A stretch of 64,000 bases of DNA from Protonemura montana. Lineage: Eukaryota; Arthropoda; Insecta; Plecoptera; Nemouridae. The notes under the pieces were generated by a model. That model did no database searches. It saw only the letters and a program-made list of their open reading frames with translations, and was not told the DNA's origin. The translations under genes were made by a program, and so were the position numbers. The stretch spans positions 11,299,660 through 11,363,659 of the forward strand of contig OX387609.1 in assembly GCA_947568835.1 (NCBI GenBank), read 5' to 3'. This document shows positions 24,910 through 36,779 of the stretch, in pieces (within the stretch, counting starts at the first letter, position 1; each line of letters begins with the position of its first letter).

Positions 24910-27900
24910 GGTGGTAGGTTCGTGAGTTAGTAACACTGCTTAGATAGTCGAGTCGAGACCGGTTGAAATGTTGACACCTGACAAGATGTCCGTAATTCGA
25001 AGAAAGACCCTCCTGATGGGAAGGGGTTGTGGTAGGTACGTGAGTTGGCAACACAGCTCATATGGTCGAGTCGAGACGGGTTGAAATGTTGACACCTGAC
25101 AAGATGGACATGAATCGAACAAAGACCCTCCCGATGGGAAGGGGTGGGGGTAGGTACGTGAGTTGGCAACTCAGCTCAGATGGTCGAGTCGAGACGGGTT
25201 GAAATGTTGACACCTGACAAGATGTCCATGAATCGAACAAAGACCCTCCTGATGGGAAGGGGTGGTGGTAGGTACGTGAGTTAGTAACACTGCTCATATG
25301 GTCGAGTCGAGACGGGTTGAAATGTTGACACCTGACAAGATGGACATGAATCGAATAAAGACCCTCCTGATGGGAAGGGGTTGTGGTAGGTACGTGAGTT
25401 GGCAACACAGCTCATATGGTCGAGTCGAGACGGGTTGAAATGTTGACACCTGACAAGATGGACATGAATCGAACAAAGACCCTTCTGATGGGAAGGGGTG
25501 GGGGTAGGTACGTGAGTTGGCAACTCAGCTCAGATGGTCGAGTCGAGACGGGTTAAAATGTTGACAACTGACAAGATGTCCATGAATCGAACAAAGACCC
25601 TCCTGATGGGAAGGGGTGGTGGTAGGTACGTGAGTTAGTAACACTGCTTAGATAGTCGAGTCGAGACCGGTTGAAATGTTGACACCTGACAAGATGTCCG
25701 TAATTCGAAGAAAGACCCTCCTGATGGGAAGGGGTTGTGGTAGGTACGTGAGTTGGCAACACAGCTCATATGGTCGAGTCGAGACGGGTTGAAATGTTGA
25801 CACCTGACAAGATGGACATGAATCGAACAAAGACCCTCCCGATGGGAAGGGGTGGGGGTAGGTACGTGAGTTGGCAACTCAGCTCAGATGGTCGAGTCGA
25901 GACGGGTTGAAATGTTGACACCTGACAAGATGTCCATGAATCGAACAAAGACCCTCCTGATGGGAAGGGGTGGTGGTAGGTACGTGAGTTAGTAACACTG
26001 CTCATATGGTCGAGTCGAGACGGGTTGAAATGTTGACACCTGACAAGATGGACATGAATCGAATAAAGACCCTCCTGATGGGAAGGGGTTGTGGTAGGTA
26101 CGTGAGTTGGCAACACAGCTCATATGGTCAAGTCGAGACGGGTTGAAATGTTGACACCTGACAAGATGGACATGAATCGAACAAAGACCCTTCTGATGGG
26201 AAGGGGTGGGGGTAGGTACGTGAGTTGGCAACTCAGCTCAGATGGTCGAGTCGAGACGGGTTAAAATGTTGACACCTGACAAGATGTCCATGAATCGAAC
26301 AAAGACCCTCCTGATGGGAAGGGGTGGGGGTAGGTTCGTGAGTTGGCAACTCAGCTCAGATGGTCGACTCGAGACGGGCTGAAATGTTGACACCTGACAA
26401 GATGTCCATGAATCGAACAAAGACCCTCCTGATGGGAAGGGGTGGTGGTAGTTACGTGAGTTGGCAACACTGCTTAGATGGTCGAGTCGAGACCGGTTGA
26501 AATGTTGACACCTGACAAGATGGACATGAATCGAACAAAGACCCTCCTGATGGGAAGGGGTGGGGGTAGGTACGTAAGTTGGCAACACAGCTTTAATGGT
26601 CGAGTCGAGACGGGCTGAAATGTTGACACCTGACAAGATGGACATGAATCGAACAAAGACCCTCCTGATGGGAAGGGGTGGGGGTAGGTACGTGAGTTGG
26701 CAACACAGCTTAGATGGTCGAGTCGAGACGGGTTGAAATGTTGACACCTGACAAGATGGACAAGCATCGAACAAAGACCCTCCTGATAGACTCTTGAAAA
26801 GTAAGATACTCTCTGTATCTTGAGGCACACTGTACCCAGGCTTTCCGTCACTTCATAGTTGGGTTTTATTCACCTACATAGCAACCACTAGACATTCAGC
26901 AGAAACGGGGCGATTGCCTGCTTTTTAGGAAAAGGGTGTGTCGTTTGCCTACCTTTAGCGTGACGTAGACGAGGGTTACTCCAACACATATATTGCACAC
27001 GAGGTGTATTACAAGGGCAGGCTGGCACGCAGTCTCCAACAGCTCTACCAACCTGCCAAACCAAGAAAATAGTGAACCCATTTTGCCTGGAAGTTTCACG
27101 GAATTGATTTAAGTGACTCGACCTTGTGTGTACCTAAAGAGCGCCTGGTGGTGGGCGATGCAAGCTCCCAGGCGACGCTTTAGTGGTTGGTGAATCTCGA
27201 AAGACAGAGTCGGCCTCGACGTCGGCCAGGCGCCAACCCACGGCTTCCTGGAAACCCGAAATATCAACAAATAGACCCAATGGGAGGGTTCTTCAGTTTT
27301 TTTTTTTTTTTTTTTACATATATATATAAACATATGTATAGAATTTCGTACAAAACAAATGAAAGAAAAACTAAAATTTGACTGATAGATGACCTTAGCT
27401 TTAGTCAGTGGCGTCACCACCACCAGGGCAGACATGGCGGCATCTCAGTGGCAGTCAATTTGATTTTTAAGAAATTTAAATTTTTGCATTCAGTCACTCT
27501 TACTATATCAAATGTCAAACGACCTGAGAGCTCCGCAGAAAAATGCTTCGTTGGAAATACCACTAGCTAGCCATCTATTTCTCGGATTTTTCAAAATCCA
27601 GCCTCCAAGTTGAAGTGTTAGTTGAAACTATTGCCATGGCGACTTCCAATCAAATGCAGTGAAATTCAGATGTTTCTGTGAGCTAGAGATCCAACTTATA
27701 GTTGAACATTTTGGTAAAACCCGATCAAAGTCACCCCTGATTATTGGAACAAGTGTGCTACGTTGGTAAGTCATTACGCATGCCCGAATTGAACGAATGC
27801 ACTTGCTTTTTCTAGAATAAAGTACTCATTGGGCCAGGGTGGTTGAGTGCTGTAAGTCTGAGATCAGTTCGGGTTGAAACTCGATCTTTTAGTTGTATAG

Positions 27901-30900
27901 TAATCCGAAAAAACTATTTAGTTTCAGTTACCATAATGTTTTCCTAAGTATTCTTTTCAGAAAAGGGCGGCTCGTCAGGGAGGGCTTCCGGGCGGCTGCC
28001 CTCCTTAGCATTTACGACAGAATAAAAGTATAATTGTTATTATTATTATAATTATATGTGTTATTACTATTTATATTGTTATACGCGTTTTCAGTGTTTT
28101 AAAATGGGTGCTACTTTCGAAATGCGAAAAAACGCGCTATTTGCGTCGCGCCGACAGCACGAGCTACCGAATGCAACGAGACGTTCCAGCAGGCAGTGCA
28201 TGTCCGCTGCCTTTAGAGCCGGAACGCCGCCGCTTGCTCTCTTTTGGGCAGCAAGCGCTGCCGTCCTCTCTGCTCAGCTAGGAGCGCGTGGAAATTGCCT
28301 CGAACGTGTGTCGCCTGTCGTCGCTAGCAAGCCCAGCCTCGGCCAGCCTCGGGCAGCCGCCGGGCTGAGCTAGCAGCCTGACTTTCTGATCCCACCCTAT
28401 TGCACATACTGTGTACGTTTTTGTGCAGTGAAAAATAATCCAATGTGTGACTTAACAGCTAAAATTCAATGATAACTTTTTTTAAATATCACATATTGAA
28501 TTTTAATGTTACCATATTGAAATCCTACTAGAGGGTCATTCCATGTCAAATCAACCAACCAAAAACCGTCACCTCTCAGAAATCAACCAAACTTGGTAGG
28601 ATGATGACGACATCATTTCTCTTGTTGACATATTTTTTTTTTGCCTCTAAGTCAAATGGTTCGCCCGGTACGGCAACGAAACGGTGGTTCGGCACTGAAT
28701 TTTGGAGTACACGCGTCTTTTTTCTTTCTCACTTTCTTTCTTTTTTCTGTCGTTCCAACACTGGCAAGGCCGAACGACCTTTCTACTTAACAACGCGTCT
28801 TTCAGTAAAGATATTGAAGACAAACGCTTAATTCAAAGCTCATTGCCTACCGTACGCTGTTGGCCGTGACGGACACGAAATGCTGAGGTTTTTTAGTCTC
28901 ACGAGGATCTGCCCCTTGGATTTGCACCCTGTTGGCCAGGTTGCCAAACTGTTGCTGCAGCTGAGGCTTGTCAACGATGTCGGGTTTCTCAGCAGCTTCA
29001 TGGAGCGCTGCGTTGTCAAGGTGTTTTAAAGCTACGTTGACGGGAAGGTCGATGTTTTCCAGGCGATGTTGCAATACACGAAACTCCCCGATCATCTTGC
29101 GGAAGCACACGAGGCAAAATTAAACCTGATTATTCTTTCTCGGGACTACTGGCTACATGGCTACTACATGGCTACATGGCTACATGGCTGACTCATGGCT
29201 ACTTTCAATGGTATGGCTAGATCCAAATTTACAGCAGTAGCCAAAGTGAGGGTTTTATCTATAAACAATGCCACTTAGCTCCAAAATAGCAGTAGCCACA
29301 GCCATAGTGGAATTAGCCAAATAGCCAGGGAGGCCAAAAAACTAATTCGTGACTGTTAACTTGTGATTCGTTAAGACGTGTTACGATTTAGTAACAATGC
29401 AACGATTTGAGCAACGATGGGTCACAAATGTCTCAAAAATTGACACAAAAAGACTAAAATCCTCAATTTAAATAGTGGCGTCAACACTGGTATCTGTCAG
29501 GGTAAGGGGAAAGGTTCAATATTTTTCTCTGAAACATGTCAGATGTTAGAATTGATCGATTTGCCAGCGTTTTCGAATGTATCTTCTACCGAGGGCATTC
29601 ATTGCAGTCTATTTCTGGTGTTTACCTGATTGGAAGGGGTTGGGGTAGGTACGTGAGTTGGCAACACAGCTTAGATGGTCGAGTCGAGACAGGTTGAAAT
29701 GTTGACACCTGACAAGATGGACATGAATCGAACAAAGACCCTCCTGATGGGAAGGGGTGGGGGTAGGTTCGTGAGTTGGCAACACAGCTTAGATGGTTGA
29801 GTCGAAACGGGTTGAAATTTTGAGACCTGACAAGATGGACATGAATTGAACAAAGACCCTCCTGATGGGAAGGGTGGGGGTAGGTTCGTGAGTTGGCAAC
29901 ACAGCTTAGATGGTCGAGTCGAGACGGGTTGAAATGTTGACACCTGACAAGATGAACATGAATCGAACAAAGACCCTCCTGTTTGCTTCTTGGAAAGTTT
30001 GAAACCTAATGCACCTCTGGCTGGAAATGGAGCTTTATAGTGGGCATTTTAAACTTTATAAATAGGGGACAAAATATGATCTTGGTTATTGGCATCCAAA
30101 ATTAAGGGGCGAACTTAAAGGAATGATTTGACATGCAAAGGTGATGTTAAAAAAGGCACCTCGATGAGGACACTGAGAAAGAGAAGATCGAAGAGTAGTA
30201 TGGAGTAGAAGTCGATGTAGGTGAAGATTGCGTAGACAAGCATCGTCAGCTCAAATATCGGACTCGATTTGGTGTCTATCGGGAACCACCGTCTGTTTGA
30301 TAGAAACAAACGAGCACGAATTATAACAAAAGCCGGGCTGAAAAAATTCACCTAAAATCTTGGCTTAAATTCAACACTGATTTTATTCAGCCTTATAACA
30401 GTTGCACTATCTTGGTGAGATCGCCATATTTAAGCAACACTTCACTGGGTCAGGTATTGGACAGAGGACCATCATACACATGACCAGTTCTATTTGGGAG
30501 AGGTTGGAGGGATGAAAGTTAGTACAACATTTTTACTCGCCTTGCTTATCAACCTCTCGACAGCATGGGTATGTGGAGGAATCCTTCTGTTCGAGTTGTA
30601 CCGTCTTCCGGAAGGGACGTTAAGCCAGTGGTTCTCTTGGTGCTCTTCGATAGGGGAACCTACAAGCCGGCAGCGAGTTTTCTCTCTACTTCTCAGCAAA
30701 TTAAGCTCCCCCCTCCCCCCCCCCCCCCGAACACACCGACGCCATTAGATTAGATTCCGTGTCGTTAAACCCCACACATCTAGGTGCAAGACACATTCTC
30801 ATCACCTGAAAGGCACTGATCGCTTTTTGAGCCCCGCCAAGACGAAGCCGCACAGGAATATGTAGATCATGTTGTTGCAGAGGGAATGCATAAATCGCGC

Positions 30901-33900
30901 AAACTTTTCCGACTTGGCACGAGTGCGTGTCAGGATGTGCGTAACGTCATTCTCGTGCGCGTGCATGGCACGCATTGCGTTCAGCGTGTCCACAGTCTCG
31001 TGGATCGGGACAGCGTTGACCAGAAGGCATCTGGAAGAACGCAGATAATAGGGACAAAGTTTCATTAGTATCTTGTTATTAGATGGTATTTTTTATTTTT
31101 GTTTGGGGGAGGTGTAGTTTGGTAGGGGTTGTAATTTTATTGAAAAAAAGGGGTAGGGGGCAACAAATTTGTACGCTATGGAGCTATGGCATATAACAAT
31201 AGCCTCAAAGTGGGATCTTTAAAATATTTTCTATTACATTTGGTGCCCTGCGGTGGGGTTAAGAAAATATTTCCCTTGCAATTGGTGCGCAAGTGTGGGA
31301 TGATTTTTAATATATTTCTAAACTTAATTGGCACCCTGTGAAAGATTTTAATACAAATATCATCATATTCCATCATTTTGACAAAGATAAATCACCTTAT
31401 CTTGACAAACGCATTCAATATCGATAGCAGCGCGACGCAGTATTCGGCGGTCAGCGCCAACTTTCCCCAGGTCTGCGCTATGTTGATCACCTGCACAGCC
31501 ACGCCATATGCAGCCTGCGCTATCGCAAGGTGATGGGCGTGCCGACGGATCCAAGGGGCGTGGCGTTTCAACCAACCACCCGGGGCGTGCTTTTCGTCCC
31601 ACAGGCCTGAAAATTGAAACAAATCAATAATCATAGTTCAATAGTAAAAACACTGAAAAACAAAGCTTTTTTATGGAAATATGAAACAGATTTACTTCAA
31701 TAAATTTATAATTGTAATATTTTTTAAGTTTTCTGTTCTTTGTTCTGTTCTGTTCTTTTTCTTCTGTTCTTTGTGCTGATGTCTTCCGTCTCCTCACTGA
31801 TATTCTCTATTCCATTTTTCTGTTGTTAAATTGTTCCCCATGCTCTATCTAGTTGAAAACTATCATCTCTATTGAAGTTATTAAGTTGTTTTTTAATTTC
31901 TATTTCTTCTCTGACTTTTCTAGTGAATTTCCTATCATCTCGACATAAAATCCTTACCGTGTCTATTTTAATGTGGTGTTCATTGCCGTGTTCTGCACAA
32001 GCTGATTGATTTAAGTGTCTTTGTATTTCCCCAACACTGCTAGATTGTTTTGCTAATCTTATGTGTCTTTTGTGTTCCTTGACTCTTGTGCTAATTTTCC
32101 TACCTGTTTCTCCTATGTAAACTTTTCCACACTCACAACTTACCTCATAGACGCCTTTGCATTCTAATGGATCCTGATCCTTCACTGGTCTTACCATTGT
32201 ACTTATTTTTCCATCTGCCTTAAATGCTGTAAAAATCTGGTTTTTCGACAGTAATTTTTTAATCTTCTCTCCTATCTTAGGTACATATGGTAAAACTGCG
32301 ACGGATTTGATTTCATCTAAACTGTTTTCACTTATTCCCTTTTCAACTATCTCAGAGTTTATTTCCCTACTTTCTTTATTTTATAACCGGTTCATTTTTT
32401 CAAGTACTCATACACATAATTATACACATAATCATACACATAATTAGTTAGTTAAAAAACACCAATTTCTTCGAGATCTTATTTCAGAAAATACATAATA
32501 CATTAGTTTTAAGTTATTGACCCTGATTATTTTCTTTAGATGCATTAAGGATGCTTGAACTAAGTAATTGTAATAATTTTATATGGTTCTTTTGTTAATG
32601 GAAAATTGTCAGGACTGCTCTAACCCTTGAAGAAGTAACTAGTATATGTTACGAAACGTCGGGAAATTTAGTAGCCCTTAACTTAGCATTCAAAACCCAG
32701 TTCAATTAGTTTTTCTTAAAACTAGTGCTAAGGATAAATCAAGTAGACATGAGTCTAAAAACCATCATGGTCGCCAATGTATTTACATGGGTGGCATGCG
32801 GAAGTTTATGATCTATATTTGTCACTAAATCTTGCTCAGTTTCATTCTATCTATCATTGAGGAAGGGTGTAAAGAGTACTTATAGTCGATCGTGTAACAT
32901 CGATCGATTTTACAACCTTAGTGCTCGTAATTCTGCTGTTGCAATACCGATAAATCAGTACCTCGCCGAATATCACTCGGCACATGTGTATTTTTCGAAA
33001 TTACTCGGCATCGGCTTGCATAGCCCACATTTACACCAGAAATATTGTTCTTACGACCTGCATATGCATGTAATGTGGTATCGTCCTCACACACTAAAAC
33101 TACACTGTCAATAACACTTTCTTCACTCGGGTTCAAACTGATAAGGCAATACAGTCGTCTCCCAACTTATTGCTTAAACTGCTAAATTACTATTTACTAT
33201 TTTTACAATATCACCAGGTGTCCAGCACAATAATCTTATAATTATTACAACTTCATTAAAAACCCAGAATAGTCTAAGGCACATACAAAACGCAAAACAA
33301 CTGAGAAAATAAAAACTACGTGTTTTTCCGTCACCCGTTCTAAACACACTGACTGCATTGTGTGTTTATTTAATGTGGTGGAGGCAGAATCAATGAAAAT
33401 AGATCTATGTGACATTTTAAAAGCATGATCGTTGAGCGTGGTGCGTTTGGCCGAAAATCACGCACACACCAATTATCGTCGAACCGGGCTGTTATATGTC
33501 AAGAGAGATAAGAGAGAACCGATGACGTGACGTTTGAGTGAAAGCTAGAACACAATTGTCCCGATACTCTTTATAATCTATACCAACGATCTTGTTTCGG
33601 CAATAACAGAGGGGTCTTTGACTACATTTGCGGATGATACCACCCAACTGGTTAGTGACATTGCTAGCAATATAGGTGCAACCAGCAAACTTGCAGTAAG
33701 CGAAATGGTTAAGTGGAGTTTGAATAATGACCTTTTACTTAATGAAAAAAAAACTGTCCTCATCAACTTTAATCCTAAACAAACACATAACAAATCAGTT
33801 GATAATAATCTTTGTCCTCTTGTGTATTTAAATGGAAAAAGTATTAAGGTGGTTAACGAAACTAGGTTCCTTGGTGTAACTATCGACAGTGAGTTAAAAT

Positions 33901-35167
33901 GGGTAACCCACATCAACAATGTTGCGCTCAAAATTGCTTCTGGCTGTTACTTGATTAAACGAGTAATGAAAATATGTAATTTTAATACCGCTAAATTAGT
34001 GTATTATGCTTATGTACATTCCAGTTTGTTATATAGCATAGTGTTATGGGGCCACTCTGTACAAATAAGTAAACTATTTGTTTTACAAAAAAGGGCATTG
34101 AAATACTTAGCCAATGCTACCTATGACCCTACAGATCCTGGTGTATATTACAAAGACTCAACTATACCGCTCTTCAAAAAATTTGACATATTGCCATTAC
34201 CCTGTTTGTATGTATATTGTATAGTTTTATATGTAATTAATAATAAGAATATGACAAAAGAGAGTGAATGTAATCATACATATGAAGTGCGTTGTAAAAA
34301 GAAACTATTCGATCTAATGAACGATCGATTTGTTAAAGGGCCTTTAGCAAATGGTGTCAAAATATTTAATAAATTACCATATGAGGTCAAGAGTAAACGA
34401 AGAGAAAAAGACTTCAGCAAGTTATTACGTAAATTTCTAATGGGCCATTATTTTTACTCACTGAATGAATTTTATAAATGTGACTAATGTAACCATACAC
34501 TATTTATACTGGAATGACGTTCTAATGTTGAAAAACCAATTTGGAATAAAAAGAATTATTATTGTTATTATTATTATTTAAAATTTTTAAAATCAAAGCT
34601 CGGCAAGATTTTTTTTTTTTTTTTTTTTGCGGTTTTTACTAAAAATTGAAGAAAAGAATACTGCATCTGCTAAATTTGAGTTGTGCATGTCTGTAATATT
34701 TCAAACTTGTAAAGGCAACTGAAATAAACCTGGTTGAACATTTTCTAACTGAAAATCGCTATTTTTGCTTCTCTTGCTATTTGCTGCAATTTTTCAATTT
34801 TTATCACTGCGTCATACTGTAAAAAGTGTGGTACTAGTAACTTTTACAGAATCTTAAATTAGTGGCAAGATTTATTCGTTTTTTTAGTGTTAAGCCTGGA
34901 ATCCACGTTTAAATATTGTTCTCTCCCTGTTCAAAAACCTACATTCTTCTTTATGCATAAAACATATATTCTTTTGAACGCACACAACATTCTGCTGTTT
35001 CCCAGGGTAGGAATCCCTGGGCCTTAACTTAGAAATTAAACTGCTTATAAAACCTTCCGACAGAACATGTACCAACACGGTCATAGAGTGTTCTCACCTA
35101 AACGTTCCAGGTAGTACAGTGGCAGGTGTGCGCAGCTTTTCTGCGCATCTGGCTGCGTCGCCGCCAT
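22850..35167 (-). CDS. Odorant receptor B (7tm_6 family), complete, ten exons
   Basis: Predicted 469-aa receptor paralogous to A and C. Exons in coding order: 35098-35167, 31396-31606, 30806-31030, 30160-30292, 28851-29095, 27134-27247, 26953-27052, 23772-23876, 23131-23286, 22850-22900. All joins are GT/AG and in phase, with no stop before the final TAG. Exon 6 is 114 bp against 174 and 186 in A and C, so 20-24 codons of the Pro/Thr-rich TM4-TM5 linker are missing, in frame. TM6 reads GEFGLYCYFCTQLTTE and the C-terminus MNNAYNMYQMMITTN. Intron 1 is 3.5 kb against about 0.6 kb in A and C because it holds a Penelope-like fragment and a LINE fragment. Intron 7 is about 3.1 kb, with a 22-monomer satellite array. 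A second identical set of exons 8-10 lies 6,544 bp further downstream. Confidence 0.85.
24192..26788. repeat. 118-bp satellite array, 22 monomers, gene B intron 7
   Basis: Longest array of the window. It has a higher-order structure: about 24927-25408 recurs at 25635-26116, an offset of 708 bp (six monomers). Part of it also matches the 17648-19298 array at an offset of 7016 (6544 plus four monomers). The right flank GATAGACTCTTGAAAAGTAAG is typical of intron-7 arrays. Confidence 0.95.
27990..28400. other. GC-rich insert in gene B intron 5
   Basis: A block visibly richer in G and C than its surroundings begins with GGGCGGCTCGTCAGGGAGGG and holds an open frame (28056-28373) with no family I recognise. 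Genes A and C lack it at the matching intron position. The start resembles some DNA-transposon termini, but I could not find a matching opposite end. Probably a transposon fragment, not a gene. Confidence 0.3.
29628..29982. repeat. 118-bp satellite array, three monomers, gene B intron 4
   Basis: Three monomers, one with a few extra differences (GTTGAGTCGAAACGG). Flanks match the intron-4 arrays of A and C. Confidence 0.93.
30402..30780 (+). repeat. 5S rRNA-derived SINE, gene B intron 3
   Basis: Single-headed copy: GAGATCGCC head, GACCATCATACACATGACCAG, body with GAGGGATGAAAGTTAGTACA, and tail CGTTAAACCCCACACATC. A poly-C run lies at about 30715-30730. Confidence 0.78.
31700..32480 (-). mobile_element. 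Penelope-like element fragment (GIY-YIG endonuclease end)
   Basis: A minus-strand frame from about 32380 to 31826 encodes the C-terminal part of a Penelope-like retroelement protein. It has the region before the nuclease (LPYVPKIGEKIKKLL), then a GIY-YIG domain with GVYEVSCECGKVYIGETGR, the KEHKRHI helix, and the family-typical ending EEIEIKKQLNNFNRDD. The reverse-transcriptase part is missing, so this is a 5'-truncated remnant, inserted in intron 1 of gene B. Confidence 0.85.
32610..32790. repeat. Penelope-type terminal repeat
   Basis: Holds CTTGAAGAAGTAAC..GTTACGAAACGTCGGGAAA (a 5-bp stem GTAAC/GTTAC around a loop, followed by GAAAC), then AGCATTCAAAACCCA and GACATGAGTCTAAAA. The same sequence occurs twice, inverted, at 53020-53240. 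Proximity to the GIY-YIG fragment suggests it belongs to the same element family. The core partly resembles a hammerhead ribozyme. Confidence 0.5.
33545..34580 (+). mobile_element. 5'-truncated LINE, reverse transcriptase C-terminal half
   Basis: An open frame reading PILFIIYTNDL then TTFADDTTQL, the catalytic FADD motif, and on to FLGVTIDSELKWVTHI, the thumb motif of non-LTR reverse transcriptases. It runs to a stop at 34487 without interruption. An (ATT)n tail after AATAAAAAG near 34545-34580 marks the 3' end. The element sits in intron 1 of gene B on the opposite strand and is absent from A and C. Confidence 0.85.
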
Positions 35168-35473
35168 CACGCCTCTTGGATTCTTCTTTGGACAAGTTTT
35201 ACAAAATTATTCAACTCAAACGTCACCTGTCAGACATAAAAAACACATTTCACTTAATCGGTTAAAAAGAAAAGAACTCTTGTCCATTTCCCATCGCAGA
35301 GTTTAAGGCCTTCCAGTGGTGAGCCAAAGCATAAGTACGATTAGGTAACGTGACTAAGCACAAATCATCAATTGTATGAAACTTGACGGCTGTCAGAATT
35401 GATTGATTTGGCTGCGTTGTCAAATGTATCTTATACCGAGGACATGCATTGCAAGTATATTTCTAGTGTTTAC

Positions 35474-36306
35474 CTGGTGGAAAGGGGTGAGGGTAGGTAC
35501 GTGAGATGGCAACACAGCTTAGATGGTCGAGTCAAGACGGGTTGAAATGTTGAGAACTGACAAGATGGACATGAATCGAACAAAGACCCTCCTGATGGGA
35601 AAGGGGTGGGCGTAGGTTCGTGAGTTGGCAACACAGCTTAGATGGTCGAGTCGATACGGGTTGAAATGTTGACACCTGACAAGATGGATATGAATCGAAC
35701 AAAGACCCTCCTGATGGGAAGGGGTGGTAGTAGGTTCGTGAGTTGGCAACACAGCTTAGATGGTCGAGTCAAGACGGGTTGAAATGTTGAGAACTGACAA
35801 GATGGACATGAATCGAACAAAGACCCTCCTGATGGGAAGGGGTGGTGGTAGGTACGTGAGTTGGCAACACAGCTTAGATGGTCAGGTCGAGACGGGTTGA
35901 AATGTTGACACCTGACAAGATGGACATGAATTGAACAAAGACCCTCCTGATGGGAAGGGGTGGGGGTAGGTACGTGAGTTGGCAACACAGCTTAAATGGT
36001 CGAGTCGAGACGGGTTGAATCGTTGACACCTGACAAGATGGATATGAATCGAACAAAGACCCTCCTGATGGGAAGGGGTGGTGGTAGGTTCGAGAGTTGG
36101 CAACACAGCTTAGATGGTCGAGTCGAGACGGGTTGAAATGTTGACACCTGACAAGATGGATATGAATCGGACAAAGACCCTCCTGATGGGAAGGGCTGGG
36201 GGTAGGTACGTGAGTTGGCAACACAGCTTAGATGGTCGAGTTGAGACGGGTTGAAATGTTGGTTCCCGGCAAGATAGACTTGAATCGAACAAAGACCCTC
36301 CTGATG
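35474..36306. repeat. 118-bp satellite array, seven monomers, upstream of gene B
   Basis: Seven monomers starting about 307 bp upstream of the gene B start codon. Right flank GATGGCCTCTGGTAAAGTC as in the other gene-upstream arrays. The last monomer has GTTGGTTCCCGGCAAGATAG instead of GTTGACACCTGACAAGATGG, as does the last monomer upstream of gene C. Confidence 0.95.
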
Positions 36307-36779
36307 GCCTCTGGTAAAGTCTGCAGACTGTCACAGTTATCGTCACACTTTCTCTTTGAGTTGCTGTCGATGGACTGGTTTTTTCTACGAGCCACAAGCT
36401 TGTTGGTCGAAGTTGACCTCTGGCACCGTTCGTTTTGGGGTCACCTACTTTTAACAGTTGTTATGTTGTTTTCAACCTTTCCGTGCCATCAGAAAAACGC
36501 CCATTGGATCCCTTTCATCACAGACCTTTATTTTGAGAGTTTATCGGGGCACAAAAACAACAATCTCAAATAACGCACCCCCAGGAATCTAGGTGTCTGA
36601 GAATAAGAGTTCAAATGTTTAGCGCGCCCAAAAACTTTAAAGAATTAAATATGTTCTAAACTGTAATTTACAAAACCGTACAGTAAAAAAATTGTTGAAA
36701 AACACAAAGAAAAAGTAAAATTTTAGCGTTTAAATGATTATTGATATCAATATTTGATGAAGCTTGGTTAGTTTGGTTA

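Noticed and set aside
28056-28373. A protein-coding gene in the GC-rich insert
   Set aside because: No recognisable domain, lies inside a receptor intron, and is absent from the paralogues; more likely a transposon piece.
32617-32670. A confident hammerhead ribozyme call
   Set aside because: The core is only partly matched and helix III is not evident; left as a question in the findings.
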